A DNA stretch of 64,000 nt from Endotrypanum monterogeii (taxonomy: Eukaryota > Euglenozoa > Kinetoplastea > Trypanosomatida > Trypanosomatidae). This document shows, in pieces, positions 1-9,311 of the stretch. The stretch is from the NCBI GenBank assembly GCA_000333855.2, contig CM007341.1, positions 206,676-270,675 of the forward strand. The letters run 5' to 3'. The position numbers were made by a program, and so were the translations under genes. The notes below the pieces were generated by a model. The model worked only from the letters and a program-made list of their open reading frames with translations. It searched no databases and was not told the DNA's origin. How positions within the stretch are numbered: position 1 is the stretch's first letter; each line of letters opens with the position of its first letter.

Positions 1-913
1 GAGTTGAGCTGTGTTCCTCGCCGCTCTTTGCATCTAAAGCGCTGCTAAGATCCGAGTATGGAACTCGAGACTCCCCAACCCCAGAAGAAGAAGAATATAT
101 CGATCGAGATGGATATTCAGAAGTATTCAAGTTAGATGAACTAATGCCACGAATGCCCTGAAATAGGAGCCCAGTACTCTGTAGCTGTTCAACAAAGTCG
201 TCTACTCGCTGGAGAGGGTCTTCACCTATCCGGGTCATCGACTGCTGAAGTGTGCGTGCTACTTTGGCCAGTTGTACACCGTCGCTGCTGAGGAGAGAAG
301 AAACAAGTGCGTGCATCACGTAATCGGCACCGTACTTTCTCCCAGAGCAAAACTCAGGCCTGCGCGACCTCACCCACTCGAAAAAGTCTACGAAAGGGTT
401 GATATGGCGCACTGCCTCGAAGTCTTTCCTCATTTGTTCCTGCTCACTAGGTTGGAACTGCACGGCAAATAAGAGATGCTTAGCCTGAAGCTCTATACTC
501 GCAGTCCAAAGGGGCAACTCTAACCCATTTACACCACGCGTGATTTGACGGAAGAGAATCTTAGAGGAAAAATACACCAGCAGGCAACCAGTCAACAGCA
601 TCAGCCAGTCCACGCTCCGTCGTTTTTCGAAAGGGATGCTGCTGAATCCTGAATGCCCTTGTACTCCGGCGTGTTTGGCAGCCTGACGAGCAGCACTTGC
701 ATTTATACCCATGATAGAGAAGTGCCCATATTCATGATTGGTTATTTCGGGGAACTGTACTCCACGGTATTTCTCCTGCACCTTTCGGCGGAGCTCCTCC
801 TCTCTAGCACGCTCCTCAGCACTGTGCTCAAGACGCAGGGCCGGAGTCGAGGAAAAGAAACGCTCGTCTACCCAGAAGGGTAGTAATACACGGTGCACGC
901 TGCGCCGGAGCAT
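1..913 (-). CDS. Probable mitochondrial single-span membrane protein, 3'-truncated by window edge
   Basis: Reading the minus strand from an ATG at 913-911, the frame stays open for 304 codons to the window edge, so the C-terminus is missing. The N-terminus (MLRRSVHRVLLPFW) is arginine-rich and lacks acidic residues, as expected of a mitochondrial targeting peptide. A charged segment follows (residues about 30-50), then one clear hydrophobic span near residue 105 (WLMLLTGCLLVYFSS), then a mostly soluble domain. A pyrimidine tract with a CAG lies 51 bases upstream on the same strand, which suits trans-splicing and supports this start. I do not recognise the family. Open reading frame, presequence and membrane span are seen; mitochondrial location is inferred. 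It is the only minus-strand gene and so marks the end of a leftward transcription unit. Confidence 0.72.
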   Translation of the reverse strand, partial: MLRRSVHRVLLPFWVDERFFSSTPALRLEHSAEERAREEELRRKVQEKYRGVQFPEITNHEYGHFSIMGINASAARQAAKHAGVQGHSGFSSIPFEKRRSVDWLMLLTGCLLVYFSSKILFRQITRGVNGLELPLWTASIELQAKHLLFAVQFQPSEQEQMRKDFEAVRHINPFVDFFEWVRSRRPEFCSGRKYGADYVMHALVSSLLSSDGVQLAKVARTLQQSMTRIGEDPLQRVDDFVEQLQSTGLLFQGIRGISSSNLNTSEYPSRSIYSSSSGVGESRVPYSDLSSALDAKSGEEHSST

Positions 914-963
914 GTAAATTCTGAGTGCGGTTGAAATCACAAGTCGTCCTTTGCCACTCTATA

Positions 964-965
964 CT
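964..965 (-). promoter_or_regulatory. Candidate spliced-leader acceptor (minus-strand gene)
   Basis: On the minus strand a tract of C/T about 30 bases long (about 966-995) ends in CAG here. This is the pattern of a trans-splice acceptor and lies about 50 bases before the ATG of the minus-strand gene. Confidence 0.5.
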
Positions 966-2099
966 GAAAAGAGAGTTGAGAAAGAGAGAAGTGAAAGTGA
1001 TGGGTAAAGGGCCCTCTTCTGAATGAGGGAGAGCTACGGGTCGAGAGAAACGGACTACTTCGCAGCAAGTGATCTCAAGAAACGATAATGCGATGAAAAC
1101 CCGTGTCTTAGATTGTATGCGCAATTCGGAGAATCTGATTTCACTTCATCAGCTAGCCATCAGCTGCTCTTGCCAAAAGGAATGCATTCAAAACGATCGC
1201 TCTGACCGTTCGGATAGCATTTCCTTTCGATCACCTCTTTCGTATCTCATGCTATTTGAGGCACTTTTTCGGGGAATACAACTTCCTATGAGCAGTGCAA
1301 TAGTTGCTGCAAGCACCAAACTGGCAATTGGGTGCAGCAGATCCGAGTCTCTGATGAACTGAAAGTCCATTTGACTGCCGACACATAGAGTCGTTTTTGC
1401 GCTAGGATAAACAAGTGAAAAAAGGGAGGTACTAGGAGAAGTTGTGGTGCGAAAAGTAAAAAGTTGGAAGATGTATTGAAAGGGAAGTGACGACTGAAAA
1501 ATGCTCGTATGGGAAAATGTTCTTCACTTTACCCACTCGAGGCGTCAACTCCACTCCGCTGGGTGGATGCGCTTCATGTCACAACCTGAAGCGACACCCA
1601 GACTTCGCATGTGAATAAAACGTCAGCACCGCACCGATTTCTACCTCCCAAGCTAATTGGTCGCATCGCTGTGCTTGCCCATTTTATCGCTTTCATTGCT
1701 CGATGGGCCCGCTTGTGATGTCCAGATTCCCGGAGCCCCACATGCTGCAGCAGCGGCGCATTGCCCATCAACTGATGGAGTTGTCTGGATCTGCTGGTCA
1801 AAGCTGAGTTACGAGGATCAGCTACATGCTCTGAAACAGCCTCACATGGTCTCACAACTCGACACCCACTCTCTAAAGTCACCGGAAAAATACAATTTTC
1901 GAGCGCCACCCTCTCCACGAAACACACTAACACAGAAACCGAATATAGTCCCCACTGGCAAAAACACCACGTGACCTGCGAACGACTGCTCTGCAAAATC
2001 ACCCCAGCACATTCTTAGTAGATGAAACAGAATTTCTGCATTACAGGAAATCCACGCCAAGAGCAAGTAAGCAGAAATCCATAGCCTTCGGTTAATTGT

Positions 2100-3770
2100 A
2101 ACAGAAGTCACTAATTCTTTGATAGCTTTCCCCCCCCCCTTGCCGCACAGGAAACCGTACCTGGCAAATTGCTCTCGAAGATCTTCCAGCCCCCCCCCCC
2201 GCGGCCGCACGCATTTTAGAAATACCTAGCAACACCAGACCCAACGCCAAACCCACCAGGAAACGCAAAAAAAAACGCCCCCAAAAAAAACAGCGTGGGG
2301 TCATATGCTGTGGCGTTTTTCGCGAGGGTGGCGTGGGGCGTTTCTAACCTCTTGGGCCAAATGCCTGCGAGCACGAGCCGGCAAGACGAATAGAACCACA
2401 CACACACACACACACACCAATGAGGAACCCCTCACAGGAAACACCGCACACATACACGCGCAAGCCCTGACGGGGAACACCAGTTGAAACCAATCCCGCT
2501 CCCCAATGAAAATGCGATACACATCAACTATCCCCTAGACCTCGCAAAAAAACCAAATGGCACCCCACAAATGAAACCTTTATAGAAGCCCCGCGAGGCC
2601 GGAAGCCAGCGACAAAAAACATAAGGCTACGATCTTCCGTTCCCGCGTATGGTGGCAGAATGCCAAATCCGAGATGAGCAGCCACTTGCTGCGTCCACTT
2701 CCGGCCGCCAGAAAGGGGAACACGAGGGCGCCGGCGACAGACCCCACCCCCGCACCCATCCCCCCAAAACCGCCCCGACCCACAACAACAAGCATCCCAG
2801 CGAACCGCCACCCCCCCCCCAGCAAAAAAAAAAACGGGGCTTCTGCGAAAAAGTGCACATGAACGAGCACGCGTATTTTAATTTTGCTAGACCTCCGAGC
2901 TTCTCAAAATAAAGGCCAGACAAGAGAATCGCTGCCTGCCAACCCACCAAGCAGAACCACGATAATACAAACAACCCGCCCGAGCAAAAGATGTTTACGT
3001 ATCTAATTTCTTTTTTTACACATCTTGTTTTAAAACTAGTGACCGGTTTCCTCACGGGAAACTGCCCAAGACAGCGAGGCCGCTAACAACAGCGAAACGC
3101 CAACTATTCCCAGAACCGGAAGTCGAAGCGGTCAAGTCCCCGATAGCACGCACACACACTTCCCCCCCCTCCCCCCCCAGACCGAACCGGGGAAATGTAA
3201 ACAAATCAGTCCCTGCAGCTTTCTGCGCTGCTGACCCCGAGACGGGGACACTGCCCCACAACACACCAAGCCAAAAGACGGAAGCCCAAAACCCACGGAA
3301 AAACATCCCCGGCGCCCCCGAGACGAATTTGTTGTTAAAATGAGAGGCGTTGCCCTAATGGATGTTAGGGGGTTTTATTTGTACGTGTCTTCGTGGTGCA
3401 AGTGGGAATGATTTCTTCTCCAAATGCCAGTGGACACAGGAGGGGCAAAGACTCACCCACCTCCGATCCCCATACGAGCATCTTTTGCACGCGCAACAAC
3501 GGGGTGTTTGCAGTTTCGTGGGGTAAAAATATATCCGGGATACGGGGCCGGATGCCGGAACCATGCCCCCGCCAACCCACGAAATGGAAACACCAGATGC
3601 CACTCCCGCACGTGAAAATGTACCCCGAAAAAAAAAGAGCAAGAAAGGCAGGGAAAGGAACATGACCAATACCACCTCTGAAACACTGAAAAAAAAAAAG
3701 ATCAATGTTCGGGGTCGCTCGCGCCAAGTTTAACAACCCAATGCCAATCATGCGGGAAATTGGTCCCCAC
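2100..3770 (-). promoter_or_regulatory. G/T-rich block on the minus strand (left half of strand-switch region)
   Basis: The plus strand is dominated by A and C (runs of CCAAAA, CACACA and poly-C), so the minus strand, which is the sense strand for leftward transcription, is G/T-rich. GT-rich DNA at T. brucei start sites has been reported to drive directional initiation. The assignment here rests on composition only. Confidence 0.42.
2397..2417. repeat. (CA)n microsatellite
   Basis: About ten uninterrupted CA units inside the A/C-rich left half of the strand-switch region. Confidence 0.9.
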
Positions 3771-4362
3771 ACAAAGTTTTACTTATGAGAACACGCCCGG
3801 GTAATGTGACCAATTCTAGATTTGTTCGACAAAAGGGACGCCTCTCTCTTAATAAGTCCCTTGGATACATTAGAGATTTTTGTGTAGCAGATGAATTGGG
3901 GCTATTTTACGAGGCGGCATGCAATATAGCCCTTGATGTTTTTTTTTAAAGTTTTTTTTGTTAGTTTTTGATACCGTTTTAACCTCCCAACTCAAATGGG
4001 AAAGAAGAAAAGCGAGATATATTTGCACAACCACAATGATTCCAAATTAGTGACAGTAATTTTGGGTACTACGTGAAAAAAAAAGATTTCACTCAGTTTC
4101 CTAGAAAACGCTGCAAAAAACAACTTTCTAACAAACTCATCATACTCAAGCGGCCGGGGGAAATATGCACAGGCCTTCGCTTGGCTGCCACAGAAAAAAA
4201 ACATTTGCACGCAAGAGTTTTACTTGGCCAAGCAGCTTGGTTGTGATAGCATCGTATTCAAAGGTTCTCATGTACGATGTGCTTGCTTTTTATTTTGTTT
4301 ATCAAAATTTTTGAACTTCAAAAAATAAGACAATGCGCCGGGTTTTCATCCGGAATGTGACT

Positions 4363-4400
4363 CCCCCCCCCCCCCGGGTGGGGCAGGGAGAGCCCCACCC
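4363..4400. other. C13 run followed by a perfect 9-bp stem-loop
   Basis: Thirteen C residues (4363-4375) run directly into GGGTGGGGC (4376-4384), a 7-base loop, and its exact complement GCCCCACCC (4392-4400). The 13-mer CCCCCGGGTGGGG at 4371-4383 recurs at 5045-5057 in the same orientation. Role unknown; a structured or protein-binding element near the composition switch is possible. Confidence 0.6.
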
Positions 4401-5044
4401 AATCACCCATAACGCGCTGGCCGGAAAATCGGCGTTTCAGCCAACCTGGTGCCAAAAAACACCGCAACCGCCAAGATGTGAAGTCGGGTAGTACTTGAGA
4501 AAGCAAGATAATTTAGTGGTACCCGGAAACGCCGAGCAGAAGCCCCAGTCACTGCCTTTTCTTTTTCGCCCAATTTGGATACGAAAGCGTTTTAAGGGAT
4601 TTGGATAAGGGAAATATCCACAACATTATCTCAGATGACACTTTTCACGAATTCTCGTGTAGTGGCTTCCGATTGGTGAGTTCTGCAAGGCTGATGGTAA
4701 CCACGCGTCTCATTACTTTGTGTGGTTACTGTGAAGCTTCTGTGTTGCCCAAGAAAAAACACATCTTGCAAAAGTGATATGTGAAGAAAAAGCATGACTC
4801 GGTGCGAAGTTGGGGAGCCATCATCACGTTATTTCTTTCACTTTTCACTTTTGCTGCTCGGTTTGCGTCGCAGGCAAGTTGGTAGGAACCGGGGAAAAGG
4901 ATTCCGATACAAACAAAAAATTATGATAGAAATATTCCAAATGGCGTCAGACAGATCAAGGTTGAAAATCATGTGGGACATAAATCTTTCATTAGAACGA
5001 GTCTTGGAAGTGTCGCGGGGCTTTTTGGGGCTAGAAAAAGATGT

Positions 5045-5057
5045 CCCCCGGGTGGGG
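5045..5057 (+). repeat. Second copy of the 13-mer CCCCCGGGTGGGG
   Basis: Identical and in the same orientation as 4371-4383. The two copies bracket the part of the strand-switch region where the plus strand changes from A/C-rich to G/T-rich. Confidence 0.6.
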
Positions 5058-5515
5058 GCTTTCAGGGGCAAAGAAAGGGTGTGGGGCGACTTCGTGACAT
5101 TTCACTGATTCAGAAATTTTGAGTTTTTCTTCTCAATACAGTTTGATAAATGTCCTCTATTTGATTCTGTTTTTGATTGCGAATTGTGATATCGCTTTGC
5201 AGCGGTTCGTCTGTTTTTTTTTTTTTTTGCGGGCTGTTTGCGGAATGGCTTGGCTAAACAAAAGGCAGGGAAAACTGTCTTCATGGTACGCTGACGGAAA
5301 AATATCTCCCTGCTTGACAGAACCGCTCTTTTTCTTTCCGAATGTATGTGCTGTTCAAAGAAGGGATTTGTGTCGAATGCGGATCCTATGATAAAGGCGC
5401 TTATTTCAAGAAACCACCTTAAACGTCAAGCGGAAACAAGAGTATTTCTATAGAGTATGTAAAGGAATTTGGTGTGAATAAAATACGTTGAATGCAAAAC
5501 TAGGAATTAGGTTGC

Positions 5516-5541
5516 AGAATATTCTTGGCACAGAATATTCT
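5516..5541. repeat. Two direct copies of the palindrome AGAATATTCT
   Basis: AGAATATTCT occurs at 5516-5525 and 5532-5541, 16 bases apart start to start. Each copy is self-complementary and matches the nGAAnnTTCn form of a eukaryotic heat-shock element. No heat-shock factor is established in trypanosomatids, so function is open. Confidence 0.5.
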
Positions 5542-6115
5542 CAGTGGGGAACCATGCGGTAGTGGTGGTGGGGTTGGTGGCGCTGTTCCTCGCCGGCCAG
5601 CAAGTGGCTTTTCTTTTTGTTGGGTGGCTGTTTGGGGTCGGGGTCGGCGGGGCGATTTCCCCGGTCCTTCTAAAGCCTATCCGCAATATTAATAATCATC
5701 CTTAGTGGGCAAGGGTCTGCGTTGGGGAGATCGTTTTGATGATATTCCCTGCAACATTTGTGAAATTGTATTGGCATCAGCTTTTTTGTTTGAGTCGAAA
5801 ACTCTAAAGACCACTTCCCAGGTGATCTGTTCATCTCATAAAATGAATTTGGTGGGAAGCAAACCATGGGCAATATGGCGTTTGGCTGGAAAGGGGTAGG
5901 CACAGTTTTTTCGCCAAGTCTTGTTTTTGCTCCCTTTCAGCGTGGGGGGGGGGTGCCGGAAGTTTTTTTTTGGGACATCACGGCGCGGCTGTGGCGCATT
6001 CCGGTTTTACGTGTTGTGGGCTCGTTCGGATGGTTCGCGTCTGTGTGTATGGGGCGGGGGGCATGGGCGCCTGAAGCTTTAAAGGTGTACAGAAAAAGGG
6101 GTGCGGGGGGGGGAT
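5540..6115 (+). promoter_or_regulatory. G/T-rich block on the plus strand (right half of strand-switch region)
   Basis: Long G/T stretches such as repeated GGTGG and GGGGTCGGGGTCGG, ending in a G run near 6106. This is the mirror image of the left block and lies 0.5-1 kb before the first plus-strand gene. A promoter-like role is inferred from composition and place. Confidence 0.42.
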
Positions 6116-6437
6116 AGGAGAAAAGCAGTCACCTTGCTGCGCACATTTATGGGTAGTTTCTCTATCACCTATGTGTGTACTCTTGGTGTCGCGGGGCTTT
6201 ACAGAAACTGTGTTTGAAGTGCATGCCTGTGAGCGCGTCGCAAAGGTTCACAGAAAGTGGTCTCAATGTTCGCCAACACATTAGTGAACAAGATATAAAG
6301 CGCTTTAGTGCGTAAAGGGTTCCCTTGCAACATGTAGAACTATTGTTGGGCAAGTCTCGCTGTGGATTTGACGTGAGCAGCTATTTAAAGCCATTTGTTT
6401 CATATTTCATTTTAATGACTTTTACTTTACTCGTCTC

Positions 6438-6439
6438 AG
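6438..6439 (+). promoter_or_regulatory. Candidate spliced-leader acceptor for the first plus-strand gene
   Basis: The tract TTTACTTTACTCGTCTC ends in AG here, 209 bases before the ATG at 6649. It is the best pyrimidine-AG pair in the preceding 250 bases. Confidence 0.4.
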
Positions 6440-6648
6440 ATCCCCAGTGAACGTGCCCGTGTGCAGAAAGCAAAAGTTGTTAGGATTTGTGTTGGGAGCG
6501 CAACGTTTGTTGCTAAGAATCGTGACCTTAACACTCACCATAGTTTTGATTGTTTCTTCGTAAATATGTTCAATTACAAAACTGCTCCAAAAGTAAGGTA
6601 GTACGTACATTTGCACACAATGAATCTTCGTAGTCTGCTTCTCTTCCA

Positions 6649-7983
6649 ATGGATAAGAAATATGTAGCGCCTATGAAGGGAGTTATTGGACTGTGTCGTC
6701 TTGCAAGTGAGTGCAACGTAGGGCGTTATATGTATCATCCCGGTAAGTTAATCAGTCAACTGTCCATTTTTCGATTCTGTTATGTTTCGCCTCTTACAGC
6801 ACTTGAATGGTTTACATCACACGAGATTAACCTATTCTTGATGCAGGCTACTTACCTAAAAAGGGTCACCGAACATTTTTCAACCGATGTGAGTGACGAT
6901 TTCGACATTGCAGTGGAGGTTCAGATTGCACGTCAGGCCGCAGATGTGCGCCGTATCGTCCCCTTGTCAAAGCAGGGAGTCGCACACTTATCCCAGTATT
7001 GGCCTCCAGTTAAAAACGCTAATGATCTTGATACACTGGCCAACAGGCTGAAAAAGGGTGAAGAATTTGGTTTCTCGACGCTATTTGATCCTTCTTTGAT
7101 CGACGCGTGCTGCCAGCGTGGCATTTTTCCTTTGTCCATAGGAATTGGTAATGGTATTTTCATATTTGCGCCAAAGCTGCACGTTGGGAGAGCGATTTGT
7201 GCGCTTGTTGACGATGCAGCACAGCGCGATACTATCGGCGGGTTTTCATTCGGTGAAGGCGATGATGGCATATTCGACAGAGAATGCTTAGGCGTTTCGC
7301 GAAAGCTAATAAAAGCGCCCAACGAAAGCACTCGTGCCCCATCTTTCGACATTTTCGTGAACCGTGACGAGGATGTCGCTGACGTTCTTACTCTAATTAG
7401 ACGGCAGCATGGCGAGAACTGGCTTTGCGCACCATTACGTATGTGTTTTTTGCACATGTTTTTTAATCCAACAAAGTACTCAACCAAAATTATCATCACC
7501 GCTATTCGACGTCGAAAATACAATGACGTATTTGCTTCGGAGAATCGGGCTATGATTCAAGAAGGAGAACTTGCTGCAGGTGAAATCGGATACTTGGTCG
7601 GAGACATTTACGCCTCTGCAACCGGTGGATACTGTATAAATGGGGGTGGGGCTCTGCAATTGAGTTTAACTGGCATGCTCATGAGGATCGCCGGTTGTCG
7701 TGTGTGGGATTTGGGTATGATGATGAACTACAAGCAATGCATGCGATGTATTTCACTCCCTCGCCCAAAATGGCAAAGCATGGTTTCAGTGCGCCGTTTA
7801 AACTCCAGCCAGCACATTTTCAACTACTTGCAAGATTTGAAAAAAGGCCGCTCAGTGAGTGACTTTTTCAAAAGCAATTTACCGCCTGCTGTTGCCGATC
7901 CGAATAGCAAGTCTCAGCTGAAGAAACGGTTGAAAAAGGAAGCTGCCATTCAGCGAAAGCTAGATAGGCGAAAGAAAAAGTGA
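6649..7983 (+). CDS. Leucyl/phenylalanyl-tRNA-protein transferase-like protein
   Basis: A 444-aa protein, first gene of the plus-strand unit. From about residue 145 it carries the order of blocks of bacterial Aat enzymes: a helix ending in CCQRGIFP (compare YRQGIFPW in the family), a SPDPRAVL-like segment, an ISRSMKR-like VSRKLIK, a long middle helix block (RRQHGENWLCAPLR), and a GNAT-type core (EIGYLVGDIYASATGG) followed by the CRVWDLGMMMN strand. Bacterial Aat moves Leu or Phe from tRNA to N-terminal Arg/Lys as a degradation signal. Several family residues are altered (W of GIFPW is L; the GESMFS block is diverged), so the substrate may differ. The N-terminal 140 residues and the lysine-rich C-terminal tail are extra. 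By eye the gene is more A/T-rich than later genes. The family call comes from recalled motifs. Confidence 0.6.
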   Translation: MDKKYVAPMKGVIGLCRLASECNVGRYMYHPGKLISQLSIFRFCYVSPLTALEWFTSHEINLFLMQATYLKRVTEHFSTDVSDDFDIAVEVQIARQAADVRRIVPLSKQGVAHLSQYWPPVKNANDLDTLANRLKKGEEFGFSTLFDPSLIDACCQRGIFPLSIGIGNGIFIFAPKLHVGRAICALVDDAAQRDTIGGFSFGEGDDGIFDRECLGVSRKLIKAPNESTRAPSFDIFVNRDEDVADVLTLIRRQHGENWLCAPLRMCFLHMFFNPTKYSTKIIITAIRRRKYNDVFASENRAMIQEGELAAGEIGYLVGDIYASATGGYCINGGGALQLSLTGMLMRIAGCRVWDLGMMMNYKQCMRCISLPRPKWQSMVSVRRLNSSQHIFNYLQDLKKGRSVSDFFKSNLPPAVADPNSKSQLKKRLKKEAAIQRKLDRRKKK

Positions 7984-8385
7984 GGGATATGTTTGTTAAA
8001 CTGTATATCTATCAACAAAAGCAATTATCGTTTTATTTTATTGTTCCTGGCCTCAGTTATTCCACCCTTTTCTTGCTGTATATACAACAACAGAAAAAAA
8101 ACCTCGTTAGAGATGTGAACTCGGCAGCTCACGCTTCCTTTAGTACACATTGATCATTTTTCCCGTGATGCTGGTGTGTTCTTTGATCGTCTATAAAGTG
8201 AAAAAATCGTATCATTGCTGGTAAAGTATTATCGGTAAAATATATGTTTTTTTTTCCACAATCGTATCCTCCTTCTTTATTTTTCTCTTCTCTGTTCAAC
8301 TGTTTTACATCTTGATCTCCAAAAAAAAAACGCAAATGCTTTTTTTGCTATCTCATCACATATTCGTACGATAAAGGTGACAATC
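7984..8385 (+). other. Intergenic spacer
   Basis: Four hundred bases of A/T-rich 3'UTR followed by pyrimidine runs and an A10 run near 8321. I see nothing else except the probable splice acceptor at 8375. Confidence 0.6.
8375..8376 (+). promoter_or_regulatory. Candidate spliced-leader acceptor for eL36
   Basis: AG about 30 bases after a T-rich tract (8339-8362) and 9 bases before the ATG at 8386. The implied 5'UTR is very short, as is common for ribosomal protein genes. Confidence 0.4.
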
Positions 8386-8703
8386 ATGTCCGCACCTACT
8401 CCTCGTTCCGGCATCATTGCCGGTTTCAACAAGGGTCACGTGACGACTCGCCGCCCGCGGCAGCCGTCGCCTAACGACCGATTGGCTGTGCCCCACAAGC
8501 GCCTGCGCGCTGTGAAGGCGATCATCGCTGATTTAGTAGGCCTGTCTCCTTTGGAGAAGCGCGTACAGGAGTTCCTGCGTGTCGGCAAGGAAAAGCGTGC
8601 CCTGAAGTACTGCAAAAAGCGTCTTGGTAACTTCACTGCCGCCAAGAAAAAGCGCGCGAAGATGGAGGAGGCGCTCCGCCATGCGACGAAGAAGCATCAC
8701 TAA
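8386..8703 (+). CDS. RPL36: 60S ribosomal protein L36 (eL36)
   Basis: A 105-aa basic protein, the same length as animal eL36. It shows the family pattern: a short N-terminus with GFNKGHVTT, a basic middle, then GLSPLEKRVQEFLRV, GKEKRALKYCKKRLG and an arginine/lysine-rich end. It is a structural protein of the cytosolic large ribosomal subunit. The frame extends four codons further up to a GTG, but the ATG at 8386 is chosen because it gives the family N-terminus (MSAPTPRSG) and follows the likely splice site. The next gene follows after 311 bases. Confidence 0.95.
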   Translation: MSAPTPRSGIIAGFNKGHVTTRRPRQPSPNDRLAVPHKRLRAVKAIIADLVGLSPLEKRVQEFLRVGKEKRALKYCKKRLGNFTAAKKKRAKMEEALRHATKKHH

Positions 8704-9014
8704 AATGTCGGCAGTTGTCATCACTTTTTTGTTTTATTTTCTCAAAAATACCTGATAAAGCACAAAAAAAAAGTATTAAAAAAATATATTATCAAGAACA
8801 ATGTTCTGAATAAGTGAAAAACAAAACCGCTGCGGCCTGTACAGCTGCATGTGCAATGTCACCGTTTTTTTTGTCTTCAAGCATGCCCGCAGTATTACTT
8901 GATCCACTATTATTCTTCTGTCCTCATCCATGTTTTTTTGAGGTGTTGTTTTGTTTTTTCGAATCACATTAAGCCAGGTTTTATTTCGCATCTCTCTCCA
9001 TCTCAAAAAAAAAA
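8704..9014 (+). other. Intergenic spacer
   Basis: A/T-rich 3'UTR with A runs (8765-8784), then a T-rich tract (8932-8960) and an AG at 8972-8973 that may receive the spliced leader 41 bases before the next ATG. I see nothing else in it. Confidence 0.55.
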
Positions 9015-9311
9015 ATGGACAAGAGGCTAGGAGAGCGGACCATTATCGATCGTGATTCACTCACCGAGTCACAGAAATGGTCATATATTACGGACAATAC
9101 CTTAAAAATGATGAGCTTCGGATTCCTTTGCGGTGGTGCCGTTTCGATGGTCGTCTTTCGCTCGGTCGCATCTCGCGCAGCCGTGTCTGCGTTTTGCACG
9201 GGGTGTGGTATTGGTAAGTCCTATGTCGACACCAAATACGTTTTAGGTCACGATGTCGCAGCAGAAACGGTCTGGTCTGCACAAGTAGTCCCATCGAAGA
9301 GTAGTACGTGA
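9015..9311 (+). CDS. Mic10-like mitochondrial inner-membrane protein
   Basis: A 98-aa protein with two short hydrophobic segments (about residues 33-48 and 55-70) joined by a short loop with arginine residues. Both segments carry glycine-rich motifs, GFLCGG at 36-41 and GCGIG at 63-67. Mic10, a core MICOS subunit that bends crista junctions, has this hairpin with GxGxG motifs in each span and a similar size, and a charged N-terminal segment with a conserved W (here KW at 21-22). The assignment is from architecture and recalled motifs; other small hairpin membrane proteins remain possible. Its neighbour at 9639 is an ATP synthase subunit, which fits a mitochondrial role. The ATG lies just after an A10 run. 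Confidence 0.62.
   Translation: MDKRLGERTIIDRDSLTESQKWSYITDNTLKMMSFGFLCGGAVSMVVFRSVASRAAVSAFCTGCGIGKSYVDTKYVLGHDVAAETVWSAQVVPSKSST

Larger units (their letters stand above)
914..6648. promoter_or_regulatory. Divergent strand-switch region, probable bidirectional transcription start region
   Basis: This 5.7-kb stretch separates the minus-strand gene ending its 5' side at 913 from the plus-strand genes starting at 6649. I see no reading frame with credible protein composition on either strand. It carries many C, G, A and T homopolymers, for example C runs near 2130, 2192, 2811, 3163 and 4363, and G runs near 5943 and 6106. The strand skew reverses within it: about 2100-4460 is A/C-rich on the plus strand, and about 4790-6115 is G/T-rich. 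In trypanosomatids such divergent regions are where polymerase II initiates both polycistronic units; that role is inferred here. Replication origins also often map to such sites, but nothing here shows it directly. Confidence 0.72.

Noticed and set aside
1574..3772. Minus-strand frames of 100-142 codons in the strand-switch region
   Set aside because: Gly/Trp/Phe/Val-rich translations of G/T-rich DNA, overlapping in different frames, with no recognisable domain. A short unconserved gene cannot be fully excluded.
4794..5108. 104-codon plus-strand frame in the strand-switch region
   Set aside because: No family motif and A/T- and G-run-derived composition; it sits in the inferred start region.
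914..6648. tRNA or 5S genes in the strand-switch region
   Set aside because: Such genes often sit at strand switches, so I looked for a GGTTCGA-type B box with a matching A box on both strands and saw none.
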